Shown here in pieces: positions 33,127 through 46,879 of a stretch of DNA of 64,000 nucleotides (position 1 is its first letter; each line of letters opens with the position of its first letter). The notes beneath the pieces were generated by a model, which searched no databases, was not told where the DNA came from, and saw only the letters and a list, made by a program, of their open reading frames with translations. Source of the stretch: Alitta virens (lineage: Eukaryota; Annelida; Polychaeta; Phyllodocida; Nereididae); the NCBI GenBank assembly GCA_932294295.1, contig OW028574.1:26916145-26980144 (forward strand), read 5' to 3'. Position numbers and translations under genes: made by a program.

Positions 33127-35644
33127 ATAGCCTTTTGCAACGACGTGGCACAGTTAAATTATCAAAAGTACACACACAGCCATGTAGGAAGTGCACTAAG
33201 CAGTGAGATGCCAGACTCGCAGACCGCGCCGATTAAGTAGTAAGGTAGGTCCACTTGGCACAGCCAATGAGAGGCAGAGGACGAAGCGTGCATTATGATA
33301 GCCACGTGGGGCACTCGTGCGTAGCGGGGTCAAGGCCGTTGCAGAGAGCCAGGATGCTGACAAGAAAACAAACGACAACAACGCAACACCGAAGTGAAAT
33401 ACTCTATAGTAGCGTTAGGGAACGACGTGGCACAGTTAAATTATCAAGAGTACACAAAAATGTAGGAAGTGCACTTAGCAGTGAGATGCCAGACTCACAG
33501 GCCGCGCCGATGAAGTAGTAAGTAAGGTCCACTTAGCACAGCCAATGAGAGGCAGAGGACGAAGCGTGCATTATGATAGCCACGTGGGGCACTCTTGCTT
33601 AGCGGGGTCAAGGCCGTTGGAGAGGGCCAGGATGCTGACAAGAAAACTAACGACAACAACGCAACACCGAAGTTAAATACTCTATAATAGCCTTTTGGAA
33701 CGAAGTGGCACAGTTAAATTATCAAGAGCACACAGCCATGTAGGAAGTGCACTAAGCAGTGAGATGCCAGACTCACACACCGCGCCGATTAAGCAGCAAG
33801 TTATGTCCACTTAGCACAGCCAATGAGAGGAAGAGGACGAAGCGTGCAATATGATAGCCACGTGGGGCAATCGTGCGTAGCGGTGTCAAGGCCGTTGTAG
33901 AGGGCCAGGATGCTGACAAGAAAACTAACGACAACAACACGACACCAAAGTGAAACACTCTATAATAGCCTTATGTTAGTCACGTGGGGCACTCGTGCGT
34001 AGCGGGGTCAAGGCCGTTGTAGAGGGCCAGGATGCTGACAAGAAAACCAACGACAACAACGCAACACTAAAGTGAAATACTCTATAATAGCCTTATGGAA
34101 TGACGTGGCACAGTTAAATCATCAAGAGTACACACACAGCCATGTAGGAAGTGCACTTAGCAGTGAGATGCCAGACTCACAGGCCGCGCCGATGAAGTAG
34201 TAAGGTAGGTGCACTTAGCACAGCCAATGAGAGGAAGAGGACGAAGCATGCATTATGATAACCACGTGGGGCACTCGTGCGTAGCGGGGTCAAGGCCGTT
34301 GCAGAGAGCCAGGATGCTGACAAGAAAACAAACGACAACAACGCAACACCGAAGTTAAATACTCTATAATAGCCTTTTAGAACGAAGTGGCCCAGTTAAA
34401 TTATCAAGAGTACACAGTCATGTAGGACGTGCACTTAGCAGTGAGATGCCAGACTCACAGACCGCGCCGATTAAGCAGCAAGTTATGTCCACTTAGCACA
34501 GCCAATGAGAGGAAGAGGACGAAGCGTGCAATATGATAGCCACGTGGGGCACTCGTGCGTAGCGGGGTCAAGGCCGTTGCAGAGGGAAGTGCACTTAGCA
34601 GTGAGATGCCAGACTCACAGGCCGCGCCGATGAAGTAGTAAGTTAGGTCCACTTAGCACAGCCAATGAGAGGCAGAGGACGAAGCGTGCAATATGATAGC
34701 CACGTGGGGCACTCGTGCGTAGCGGTATCAAGGCCGTTGTAGAGGGCCTGGATGCTGACAAGAAAACTAACGACAACAACGCGACACCGAAGTGAAATAC
34801 TCTATAGTAGCGTCAGGGAACGACGTGACACAGTTAAATTATCAAGAGTACACAGCCATGTAGGAAGTGCACTTAGCAGTGAGATGCCAGACTCACAGAC
34901 CGCGCCGTTTAAGCAGCATGTTATGTCCACTTAGCACAGCCAATGAGAGGAAGAGGACGAAGCGTGCAATATGATAGCCACGAGGGGCACTCGTGCGTAG
35001 CGGTGTCAAGGCCGTTGTAGAGGGCCAGGATGCTGACAAGAAAACTAACGACAACAACGCGACACTAAAGTGAAACACTCTATAATAGCCTTATGTTAGT
35101 CACGTGGGGCACTCGTGCGTAGCAGGGTCAAGGCCGTTGTAGAGGGCCAGGATGCTGACAAGAAAACCAACGACAACAACGCAACACTAAAGTGAAATAC
35201 TCTATAATAGCCTTATAGAATGACGTGGCACAGTTAAATTATCAAGAGTACACAGCCATGTAGGAAGTGCACTAAGCAGTGAGATGCCAGACTCACAGAC
35301 CGCGCCGATTAAGTAGTAAGGTAGGTCCACTTGGCACAGCCAATCAGAGGCAGAGGACGAAGCGTGCATTATGATAGCCACGTGGGGCACTCGTGCGTAG
35401 CGGGGTCAAGGCCGTTGCAGAGGGAAGTGCACTTAGCAGTGAGATGCCAGACTCACAGGCCGCGCCGATGAAGTAGTAAGTTAGGTCCGCTTAACACAGC
35501 CAATGAGAGGCAGAGGACGAAGCGTGCAATATGATAGCCACGTGGGGCACTCATGCGTAGCGGGGTCAAGGCCATTGTAGAGGGCCAGGATGCTGAAAAG
35601 AAAACTAACGACAACAACGCAACACCGAAGTTAAATACTCTATA
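33127..35644 (+). repeat. Module M5, copy 2 (2,518 bp)
   Basis: Unit starts: B2 33127, C 33409, D 33687, S1 33965, A 34087, G 34369, E2 34807, S2 35085, F 35207. C has a private GTAGCGTTAGGG start. It is followed directly by another M5. Confidence 0.9.
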
Positions 35645-38162
35645 ATAGCCTTTTGCAACGACGTGGCACAGTTAAATTATCAAAAGTACACACACAGCCA
35701 TGTAGGAAGTGCACTAAGCAGTGAGATGCCAGACTCGCAGACCGCGCCGATTAAGTAGTAAGGTAGGTCCACTTGGCACAGCCAATGAGAGGCAGAGGAC
35801 GAAGCGTGCATTATGATAGCCACGTGGGGCACTCGTGCGTAGCGGGGTCAAGGCCGTTGCAGAGAGCCAGGATGCTGACAAGAAAACAAACGACAACAAC
35901 GCAACACCGAAGTGAAATACTCTATAGTAGCGTCAGGGAACGACGTGGCACAGTTAAATTATCAAGAGTACACAAAAATGTAGGAAGTGCACTTAGCAGT
36001 GAGATGCCAGACTCACAGGCCGCGCCGATGAAGTAGTAAGTAAGGTCCACTTAGCACAGCCAATGAGAGGCAGAGGACGAAGCGTGCATTATGATAGCCA
36101 CGTGGGGCACTCTTGCTTAGCGGGGTCAAGGCCGTTGGAGAGGGCCAGGATGCTGACAAGAAAACTAACGACAACAACGCAACACCGAAGTTAAATACTC
36201 TATAATAGCCTTTTGGAACGAAGTGGCACAGTTAAATTATCAAGAGCACACAGCCATGTAGGAAGTGCACTAAGCAGTGAGATGCCAGACTCACACACCG
36301 CGCCGATTAAGCAGCAAGTTATGTCCACTTAGCACAGCCAATGAGAGGAAGAGGACGAAGCGTGCAATATGATAGCCACGTGGGGCAATCGTGCGTAGCG
36401 GTGTCAAGGCCGTTGTAGAGGGCCAGGATGCTGACAAGAAAACTAACGACAACAACACGACACCAAAGTGAAACACTCTATAATAGCCTTATGTTAGTCA
36501 CGTGGGGCACTCGTGCGTAGCGGGGTCAAGGCCGTTGTAGAGGGCCAGGATGCTGACAAGAAAACCAACGACAACAACGCAACACTAAAGTGAAATACTC
36601 TATAATAGCCTTATGGAATGACGTGGCACAGTTAAATCATCAAGAGTACACACACAGCCATGTAGGAAGTGCACTTAGCAGTGAGATGCCAGACTCACAG
36701 GCCGCGCCGATGAAGTAGTAAGGTAGGTGCACTTAGCACAGCCAATGAGAGGAAGAGGACGAAGCATGCATTATGATAACCACGTGGGGCACTCGTGCGT
36801 AGCGGGGTCAAGGCCGTTGCAGAGAGCCAGGATGCTGACAAGAAAACAAACGACAACAACGCAACACCGAAGTTAAATACTCTATAATAGCCTTTTAGAA
36901 CGAAGTGGCCCAGTTAAATTATCAAGAGTACACAGTCATGTAGGACGTGCACTTAGCAGTGAGATGCCAGACTCACAGACCGCGCCGATTAAGCAGCAAG
37001 TTATGTCCACTTAGCACAGCCAATGAGAGGAAGAGGACGAAGCGTGCAATATGATAGCCACGTGGGGCACTCGTGCGTAGCGGGGTCAAGGCCGTTGCAG
37101 AGGGAAGTGCACTTAGCAGTGAGATGCCAGACTCACAGGCCGCGCCGATGAAGTAGTAAGTTAGGTCCACTTAGCACAGCCAATGAGAGGCAGAGGACGA
37201 AGCGTGCAATATGATAGCCACGTGGGGCACTCGTGCGTAGCGGTATCAAGGCCGTTGTAGAGGGCCTGGATGCTGACAAGAAAACTAACGACAACAACGC
37301 GACACCGAAGTGAAATACTCTATAGTAGCGTCAGGGAACGACGTGACACAGTTAAATTATCAAGAGTACACAGCCATGTAGGAAGTGCACTTAGCAGTGA
37401 GATGCCAGACTCACAGACCGCGCCGTTTAAGCAGCATGTTATGTCCACTTAGCACAGCCAATGAGAGGAAGAGGACGAAGCGTGCAATATGATAGCCACG
37501 AGGGGCACTCGTGCGTAGCGGTGTCAAGGCCGTTGTAGAGGGCCAGGATGCTGACAAGAAAACTAACGACAACAACGCGACACTAAAGTGAAACACTCTA
37601 TAATAGCCTTATGTTAGTCACGTGGGGCACTCGTGCGTAGCAGGGTCAAGGCCGTTGTAGAGGGCCAGGATGCTGACAAGAAAACCAACGACAACAACGC
37701 AACACTAAAGTGAAATACTCTATAATAGCCTTATAGAATGACGTGGCACAGTTAAATTATCAAGAGTACACAGCCATGTAGGAAGTGCACTAAGCAGTGA
37801 GATGCCAGACTCACAGACCGCGCCGATTAAGTAGTAAGGTAGGTCCACTTGGCACAGCCAATCAGAGGCAGAGGACGAAGCGTGCATTATGATAGCCACG
37901 TGGGGCACTCGTGCGTAGCGGGGTCAAGGCCGTTGCAGAGGGAAGTGCACTTAGCAGTGAGATGCCAGACTCACAGGCCGCGCCGATGAAGTAGTAAGTT
38001 AGGTCCGCTTAACACAGCCAATGAGAGGCAGAGGACGAAGCGTGCAATATGATAGCCACGTGGGGCACTCATGCGTAGCGGGGTCAAGGCCATTGTAGAG
38101 GGCCAGGATGCTGAAAAGAAAACTAACGACAACAACGCAACACCGAAGTGAAATACTCTATA
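35645..38162 (+). repeat. Module M5, copy 3 (2,518 bp, tandem duplicate)
   Basis: Unit starts: B2 35645, C 35927, D 36205, S1 36483, A 36605, G 36887, E2 37325, S2 37603, F 37725. It repeats the preceding module at an exact 2,518-bp offset and makes this super-unit 11,543 bp long instead of 9,025. Confidence 0.9.
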
Positions 38163-39526
38163 GTAGCGTCAGGGAACGACGTGGCACAGTTAAATTATCA
38201 AGAGTACACAAAAATGTAGGAAGTGCACTTAGCAGTGAGATGCCAGACTCACAGGCCGCGCCGATGAAGTAGTAAGTAAGGTCCACTTAGCACAGCCAAT
38301 GAGAGGCAGAGGACGAAGCGTGCATTATGATAGCCACGTGGGGCACTCTTGCTTAGCGGGGTCAAGGCCGTTGGAGAGGGCCAGGATGCTGACAAGAAAA
38401 CTAACGACAACAACGCAACACCGAAGTTAAATACTCTATAATAGCCTTTTGGAACGAAGTGGCACAGTTAAATTATCAAGAGCACACAGCCATGTAGGAA
38501 GTGCACTAAGCAGTGAGATGCCAGACTCACACACCGCGCCGATTAAGCAGCAAGTTATGTCCACTTAGCACAGCCAATGAGAGGAAGAGGACGAAGCGTG
38601 CAATATGATAGCCACGTGGGGCAATCGTGCGTAGCGGTGTCAAGGCCGTTGTAGAGGGCCAGGATGCTGACAAGAAAACTAACGACAACAACGCGACACC
38701 AAAGTGAAACACTCTATAATAGCCTTATGTTAGTCACGTGGGGCACTCGTGCGTAGCGGGGTCAAGGCCGTTGTAGAGGGCCAGGATGCTGACAAGAAAA
38801 CCAACGACAACAACGCAACACTAAAGTGAAATACTCTATAATAGCCTTATGGAATGACGTGGCACAGTTAAATCATCAAGAGTACACACACAGCCATGTA
38901 GGAAGTGCACTTAGCAGTGAGATGCCAGACTCACAGGCCGCGCCGATGAAGTAGTAAGGTAGGTGCACTTAGCACAGCCAATGAGAGGAAGAGGACGAAG
39001 CATGCATTATGATAACCACGTGGGGCACTCGTGCGTAGCGGGGTCAAGGCCGTTGCAGTGAGCCAGGATGCTGACAAGAAAACAAACGACAACAACGCAA
39101 CACCGAAGTGAAATACTCTATAATAGCCTTAAGTTAGTCACGTGGGGCACTCGTGCGTAGCGGGGTCAAGGCCGTTGTAGAGGGCCAGGATGCTGACAAG
39201 AAAACCAACGACAACAACGCAACACTAAAGTGAAATACTCTATAATAGCCTTATGGAATGACGTGGCACAGTTAAATCATCAAGAGTACACACACAGCCA
39301 TGTAGGAAGTGCACTTAGCAGTGAGATGCCAGACTCACAGGCCGCGCCGATGAAGTAGTAAGGTAGGTGCACTTAGCACAGCCAATGAGAGGAAGAGGAC
39401 GAAGCATGCATTATGATAACCACGTGGGGCACTCGTGCGTAGCGGGGTCAAGGCCGTTGCAGAGAGCCAGGATGCTGACAAGAAAACAAACGACAACAAC
39501 GCAACACCGAAGTGAAATACTCTATA
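38163..39526 (+). repeat. Module M6, copy 2 (1,364 bp)
   Basis: Unit starts: C 38163, D 38441, S1 38719, A 38841, S1b 39123, A 39245. The first A has a private GCAGTGAGCCAGG near 39057. Confidence 0.9.
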
Positions 39527-41717
39527 ATAGCCTTTTGCAACGACGTGGCACAGTTAAATTATCAAAAGTACACACACAACCATGTAGGAAGTGCACTAAG
39601 CAGTGAGATGCCAGACTTGCAGACCGCGCCGATTAAGTAGTAAGGTAGGTCCACTTGGCACAGCCAATGAGAGGAAGAGGACGAAGCGTGCATTATGATA
39701 GCCACGTGGGGCACTCGTGCGTAGCGGGGTCAAGGCCGTTGCAGAGAGCCAGGATGCTGACAAGAAAACAAACGACAACAACGCAACACCGAAGTGAAAT
39801 ACTCTATAGTAGCGTCAGGGAACGACGTGGCACAGTTAAATTATCAAGAGTACACAAAAATGTAGGAAGTGCACTTAGCAGTGAGATGCCAGACTCACAG
39901 GCCGCGCCGATGAAGTAGTAAGTAAGGTCCACTTAGCACAGCCAATGAGAGGCAGAGGACGAAGCGTGCATTATGATAGCCACGTGGGGCACTCGTTCGT
40001 AGCGGGGTCAAGGCCGTTGGAGAGGGCCAGGATGCTGACAAGAAAACTAACGACAACAACGCAACACCGAAGTTAAATACTCTATAATAGCCTTTTGGAA
40101 CGAAGTGGCACAGTTAAATTATCAAGAGTACACAGCCATGTAGGAAGTGCACTTAGCAGACTCACACACCGCGCCGATTAAGCAGCAAGTTATGTCCACT
40201 TAGCACAGCCAATGAGAGGAAGAGGACGAAGCGTGCAATATGATAGCCACGTGGGGCAATCGTGCGTAGCGGTGTCAAGGCCGTTGTAGAGGGCCAGGAT
40301 GCTGACAAGAAAACTAACGACAACAACGCGACACCAAAGTGAAACACTCTATAATAGCCTTATGTTAGTCACGTGGGGCACTCGTGCGTAGCGGGGTCAA
40401 GGCCGTTGTAGAGGGCCAGGATGCTGACAAGAAAACCAACGACAACAACGCAACACTAAAGTGAAATACTCTATAATAGCCTTATGGAATGACGTGGCAC
40501 AGTTAAATCATCAAGAGTACACACACAGCCATGTAGGAAGTGCACTTAGCAGTGAGATGCCAGACTCACAGTCCGCGCCGATGAAGTAGTAAGGTAGGTG
40601 CACTTAGCACAGCCAATGAGAGGAAGAGGACGAAGCATGCATTATGATAACCACGTGGGGCACTCGTGCGTAGCGGGGTCAAGGCCGTTGCAGAGAGCCA
40701 GGATGCTGACAAGAAAACAAACGACAACAACGCAACACCGAAGTGAAATACTCTATAGTAGCGTCAGGGAACGACGTGACACAGTTAAATTATCAAGAGT
40801 ACACAGCCATGTAGGAAGTGCACTTAGCAGTGAGATGCCAGACTCACAGACCGCGCCGATTAAGCAGCATGTTATGTCCACTTAGCACAGCCAATGAGAG
40901 GAAGAGGACGAAGCGTGCAATATGATAGCCACGAGGGGCACTCGTGCGTAGCGGTGTCAAGGCCGTTGTAGAGGGCCAGGATGCTGACAAGAAAACTAAC
41001 GACAACAACGCGACACTAAAGTGAAACACTCTATAATAGCCTTATGTTAGTTACGTGGGGCACTCGTGCGTAGCAGGGTCAAGGCCGTTTTAGAGGGCCA
41101 GGATGCTGACAAGAAAACCAACGACAACAACGCAACACTAAAGTGAAATACTCTATAATAGCCTTATAGAATGACGTGGCACAGTTAAATTATCAAGAGT
41201 ACACAGCCATGTAGGAAGTGCACTAAGCAGTGAGATGCCAGACTCACAGACCGCGCCGATTAAGTAGTAAGGTAGGTCCACTTGGCACAGCCAATCAGAG
41301 GCAGAGGACGAAGCGTGCATTATGATAGCCACATGGGGCACTCGTGCGTAGCGGGGTCAAGGCCGTTGCAGAGGGAAGTGCACTTAGCAGTGAGATGCCA
41401 GACTCACACACCGCGCCGATTAAGCAGCAAGTTATGTCCAATTAGCACAGCCAATGAGAGGAAGAGGACGAAGCGTGCAATATGATAGCCACGTGGGGCA
41501 ATCGTGCGTAGCGGTGTCAAGGCCGTTTTAGAGGGCCAGGATGCCGACAAGAAAACTAACGACAACAACGCGACACCAAAGTGAAACACTCTATAATAGC
41601 CTTATGTTAGTCACGTGGGGCACTCGTGCGTAGCGGGGTCAAGGCCGTTGTAGAGGGCCAGGATGCTGACAAGAAAACCAACGACAACAACGCAACACTA
41701 AAGTGAAATACTCTATA
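39527..41717 (+). repeat. Module M7, copy 2 (2,191 bp)
   Basis: Unit starts: B 39527, C 39809, Dd 40087, S1 40354, A 40476, E 40758, S2 41036, F2 41158, S1 41596. It aligns with 27984-30174 at an offset of 11,543 bp. Confidence 0.9.
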
Positions 41718-43275
41718 ATAGCCTTATGGAATGACGTGGCACAGTTAAATCATCAAGAGTACACACACAGCCATGTAGGAAGTGCACTTAGCAGTGAGAT
41801 GCCAGACTCACAGGCCGCGCCGATGAAGTAGTAAGGTAGGTGCACTTAGCACAGCCAATGAGAGGAAGAGGACGAAGCATGCATTATGATAACAACGTGG
41901 GGCACTCGTGCGTAGCGGGGTCAAGGCCGTTGCAGAGAGCCAGGATGCTGACAAGAAAACAAACGACAACAACGCAACACCGAAGTTAAATACTCTATAA
42001 TAGCCTTTAAGAACGAAGTGGCCCAGTTAAATTATCAAGAGTACACAGTCATGTAGGACGTGCACTTAGCAGTGAGATGCCAGACTCACAGACCGCGCCG
42101 ATTAAGCAGCAAGTTATGTCCACTTAGCACAGCCAATGAGAGGAAGAGGACGAAGCGTGCAATATGATAGCCACGTGGGGCACTCGTGCGTAGCGGGGTC
42201 AAGGCCGTTGCAGAGGGAAGTGCACTTAGCAGTGAGATGCCAGACTCACAGGCCGCGCCGATGAAGTAGTAAGTTAGGTCCACTTAGCACAGCCAATGAG
42301 AGGCAGAGGACGAAGCGTGCAATATGATAGCCACGTGGGGCACTCGTGCGTAGCGGTATCAAGGCCGTTGTAGAGGGCCAGGATGCTGACAAGAAAACTA
42401 ACGACAACAACGCGACACCGAAGTGAAATACTCTATAGTAGCGTCAGGGAACGACGTGACACAGTTAAATTATCAAGAGTACACAGCCATGTAGGAAGTG
42501 CACTTAGCAGTGAGATGCCAGACTCACAGACCGCGCCGTTTAAGCAGCATGTTATGTCCACTTAGCACAGCCAATGAGAGGAAGAGGACGAAGCGTGCAA
42601 TATGATAGCCACGAGGGGCACTCGTGCGTAGCGGTGTCAAGGCCGTTGTAGAGGGCCAGGATGCTGACAAGAAAACTAACGACAACAACGCGACACTAAA
42701 GTGAAACACTCTATAATAGCCTTATGTTAGTCACGTGGGGCACTCGTGCGTAGCAGGGTCAAGGCCGTTGTAGAGGGCCAGGATGCTGACAAGAAAACCA
42801 ACGACAACAACGCAACACTAAAGTGAAATACTCTATAATAGCCTTATAGAATGACGTGGCACAGTTAAATTATCAAGAGTACACAGCCATGTAGGAAGTG
42901 CACTAAGCAGTGAGATGCCAGACTCACAGACCGCGCCGATTAAGTAGTAAGGTAGGTCCACTTGGCACAGCCAATCAGAGGCAGAGGACGAAGCGTGCAT
43001 TATGATAGCCACGTGGGGCACTCGTGCGTAGCGGGGTCAAGGCCGTTGCAGAGGGAAGTGCACTTAGCAGTGAGATGCCAGACTCACAGGCCGCGCCGAT
43101 GAAGTAGTAAGTTAGGTCCGCTTAACACAGCCAATGAGAGGCAGAGGACGAAGCGTGCAATATGATAGCCACGTGGGGCACTCATGCGTAGCGGGGTAAA
43201 GGCCATTGTAGAGGGCCAGGATGCTGAAAAGAAAACTAACGACAACAACGCAACACCGAAGTTAAATACTCTATA
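41718..43275 (+). repeat. Module M3, copy 4 (1,558 bp, allele c)
   Basis: Unit starts: A 41718, G 42000, E2 42438, S2 42716, F 42838. Shares GATAACAACG and the Gc allele with 30175 and 57580. F has GGGGTAAAGGCC. M4 is missing after it. Confidence 0.9.
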
Positions 43276-44677
43276 ATAGCCTTTTGCAACGACGTGGCAC
43301 AGTTAAATTATCAAAAGTACACACACAGCCATGTAGGAAGTGCACTAAGCAGTGAGATGCCAGACTCGCAGACCGCGCCGATTAAGTAGTAAGGTAGGTC
43401 CACTTGGCACAGCCAATGAGAGGCAGAGGACGAAGCGTGCATTATGATAGCCACGTGGGGCACTCGTGCGTAGCGGGGTCAAGGCCGTTGCAGAGAGCCA
43501 GGATGCTGACAAGAAAACAAACGACAACAACGCAACACCGAAGTGAAATACTCTATAGTAGCGTCAGGGAACGACGTGGCACAGTTAAATTATCAAGAGT
43601 ACACAAAAATGTAGGAAGTGCACTTAGCAGTGAGATGCCAGACTCACAGGCCGCGCCGATGAAGTAGTAAGTAAGGTCCACTTAGCACAGCCAATGAGAG
43701 GCAGAGGACGAAGCGTGCATTATGATAGCCACGTGGGGCACTCTTGCTTAGCGGGGTCAAGGCCGTTGGAGAGGGCCAGGATGCTGACAAGAAAACTAAC
43801 GACAACAACGCAACACCGAAGTTAAATACTCTATAATAGCCTTTTGGAACGAAGTGGCACAGTTAAATTATCAAGAGCACACAGCCATGTAGGAAGTGCA
43901 CTAAGCAGTGAGATGCCAGACTCACACACCGCGCCGATTAAGCAGCAAGTCATGTCCACTTAGCACAGCCAATGAGAGGAAGAGGACGAAGCGTGCAATA
44001 TGATAGCCACGTGGGGCAATCGTGCGTAGCGGTGTCAAGGCCGTTGTAGAGGGCCAGGATGCTGACAAGAAAACTAACGACAACAACGCGACACCAAAGT
44101 GAAACACTCTATAATAGCCTTATGTTAGTCACGTGGGGCACTCGTGCGTAGCGGGGTCAAGGCCGTTGTAGAGGGCCAGGATGCTGACAAGAAAACCAAC
44201 GACAACAACGCAACACTAAAGTGAAATACTCTATAATAGCCTTATGGAATGACGTGGCACAGTTAAATCATCAAGAGTACACACACAGCCATGTAGGAAG
44301 TGCACTTAGCAGTGAGATGCCAGACTCACAGACCGCGCCGATTAAGTAGTAAGGTAGGTCCACTTGGCACAGCCAATCAGAGGCAGAGGACGAAGCGTGC
44401 ATTATGATAGCCACGTGGGGCACTCGTGCGTAGCGGGGTCAAGGCCGTTGCAGAGGGAAGTGCACTTAGCAGTGAGATGCCAGACTCACAGGCCGCGCCG
44501 ATGAAGTAGTAAGTTAGGTCCGCTTAACACAGCCAATGAGAGGCAGAGGACGAAGCGTGCAATATGATAGCCACGTGGGGCACTCATGCGTAGCGGGGTA
44601 AAGGCCATTGTAGAGGGCCAGGATGCTGAAAAGAAAACTAACGACAACAACGCAACACCGAAGTTAAATACTCTATA
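43276..44677 (+). repeat. Truncated M5-like module ending in A/F (1,402 bp)
   Basis: Unit starts: B2 43276, C 43558, D 43836, S1 44114, A/F 44236. It is M5 without G, E2 and S2. The A/F hybrid joins directly to the next B2, giving a 1,402-bp tandem period with 44678 onward. D carries GCAAGTCATG. Confidence 0.88.
44236..44677 (+). repeat. Hybrid monomer A/F (442 bp)
   Basis: The first about 90 bp are type A (TTATGGAATGACG, AAATCATCAAG, ACACACACAGCC). From the CACAGACCGCG and GATTAAGTAGTAAGG region it is F, including CAGCCAATCAGAGGC and the 160-bp duplication. The length is 442 because the A head brings the extra ACAC. B2 follows. It is the junction of a 1,402-bp tandem duplication. An identical junction occurs at 59378-59819. 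Confidence 0.88.
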
Positions 44678-46879
44678 ATAGCCTTTTGCAACGACGTGGC
44701 ACAGTTAAATTATCAAAAGTACACACACAGCCATGTAGGAAGTGCACTAAGCAGTGAGATGCCAGACTCGCAGACCGCGCCGATTAAGTAGTAAGGTAGG
44801 TCCACTTGGCACAGCCAATGAGAGGCAGAGGACGAAGCGTGCATTATGATAGCCACGTGGGGCACTCGTGCGTAGCGGGGTCAAGGCCGTTGCAGAGAGC
44901 CAGGATGCTGACAAGAAAACAAACGACAACAACGCAACACCGAAGTGAAATACTCTATAGTAGCGTCAGGGAACGACGTGGCACAGTTAAATTATCAAGA
45001 GTACACAAAAATGTAGGAAGTGCACTTAGCAGTGAGATGCCAGACTCACAGGCCGCGCCGATGAAGTAGTAAGTAAGGTCCACTTAGCACAGCCAATGAG
45101 AGGCAGAGGACGAAGCGTGCATTATGATAGCCACGTGGGGCACTCTTGCTTAGCGGGGTCAAGGCCGTTGGAGAGGGCCAGGATGCTGACAAGAAAACTA
45201 ACGACAACAACGCAACACCGAAGTTAAATACTCTATAATAGCCTTTTGGAACGAAGTGGCACAGTTAAATTATCAAGAGCACACAGCCATGTAGGAAGTG
45301 CACTAAGCAGTGAGATGCCAGACTCACACACCGCGCCGATTAAGCAGCAAGTCATGTCCACTTAGCACAGCCAATGAGAGGAAGAGGACGAAGCGTGCAA
45401 TATGATAGCCACGTGGGGCAATCGTGCGTAGCGGTGTCAAGGCCGTTGTAGAGGGCCAGGATGCTGACAAGAAAACTAACGACAACAACGCGACACCAAA
45501 GTGAAACACTCTATAATAGCCTTATGTTAGTCACGTGGGGCACTCGTGCGTAGCGGGGTCAAGGCCGTTGTAGAGGGCCAGGATGCTGACAAGAAAACCA
45601 ACGACAACAACGCAACACTAAAGTGAAATACTCTATAATAGCCTTATGGAATGACGTGGCACAGTTAAATCATCAAGAGTACACACACAGCCATGTAGGA
45701 AGTGCACTTAGCAGTGAGATGCCAGACTCACAGTCCGCGCCGATGAAGTAGTAAGGTAGGTGCACTTAGCACAGCCAATGAGAGGAAGAGGACGAAGCAT
45801 GCATTATGATAACCACGTGGGGCACTCGTGCGTAGCGGGGTCAAGGCCGTTGCAGAGAGCCAGGATGCTGACAAGAAAACAAACGACAACAACGCAACAC
45901 CGAAGTGAAATACTCTATAGTAGCGTCAGGGAACGACGTGACACAGTTAAATTATCAAGAGTACACAGCCATGTAGGAAGTGCACTTAGCAGTGAGATGC
46001 CAGACTCACAGACCGCGCCGATTAAGCAGCATGTTATGTCCACTTAGCACAGCCAATGAGAGGAAGAGGACGAAGCGTGCAATATGATAGCCACGAGGGG
46101 CACTCGTGCGTAGCGGTGTCAAGGCCGTTGTAGAGGGCCAGGATGCTGACAAGAAAACTAACGACAACAACGCGACACTAAAGTGAAACACTCTATAATA
46201 GCCTTATGTTAGTTACGTGGGGCACTCGTGCGTAGCAGGGTCACGGCCGTTTTAGAGGGCCAGGATGCTGACAAGAAAACCAACGACAACAACGCAACAC
46301 TAAAGTGAAATACTCTATAATAGCCTTATAGAATGACGTGGCACAGTTAAATTATCAAGAGTACACAGCCATGTAGGAAGTGCACTAAGCAGTGAGATGC
46401 CAGACTCACAGACCGCGCCGATTAAGTAGTAAGGTAGGTCCACTTGGCACAGCCAATCAGAGGCAGAGGACGAAGCGTGCATTATGATAGCCACATGGGG
46501 CACTCGTGCGTAGCGGGGTCAAGGCCGTTGCAGAGGGAAGTGCACTTAGCAGTGAGATGCCAGACTCACACACCGCGCCGATTAAGCAGCAAGTTATGTC
46601 CAATTAGCACAGCCAATGAGAGGAAGAGGACGAAGCGTGCAATATGATAGCCACGTGGGGCAATCGTGCGTAGCGGTGTCAAGGCCGTTTTAGAGGGCCA
46701 GGATGCCGACAAGAAAACTAACGACAACAACGCGACACCAAAGTGAAACACTCTATAATAGCCTTATGTTAGTCACGTGGGGCACTCGTGCGTAGCGGGG
46801 TCAAGGCCGTTGTAGAGGGCCAGGATGCTGACAAGAAAACCAACGACAACAACGCAACACTAAAGTGAAATACTCTATA
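44678..46879 (+). repeat. Module M2, copy 5 (2,202 bp)
   Basis: Unit starts: B2 44678, C 44960, D 45238, S1 45516, A 45638, E 45920, S2 46198, F2 46320, S1 46758. It is an isolated M2 inside the right-hand regime. A reads CACAGTCCGCG and S2 has a private GGGTCACGGCC at about 46241. D shares GCAAGTCATG with the preceding module, so the front has been copied locally. Confidence 0.89.
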
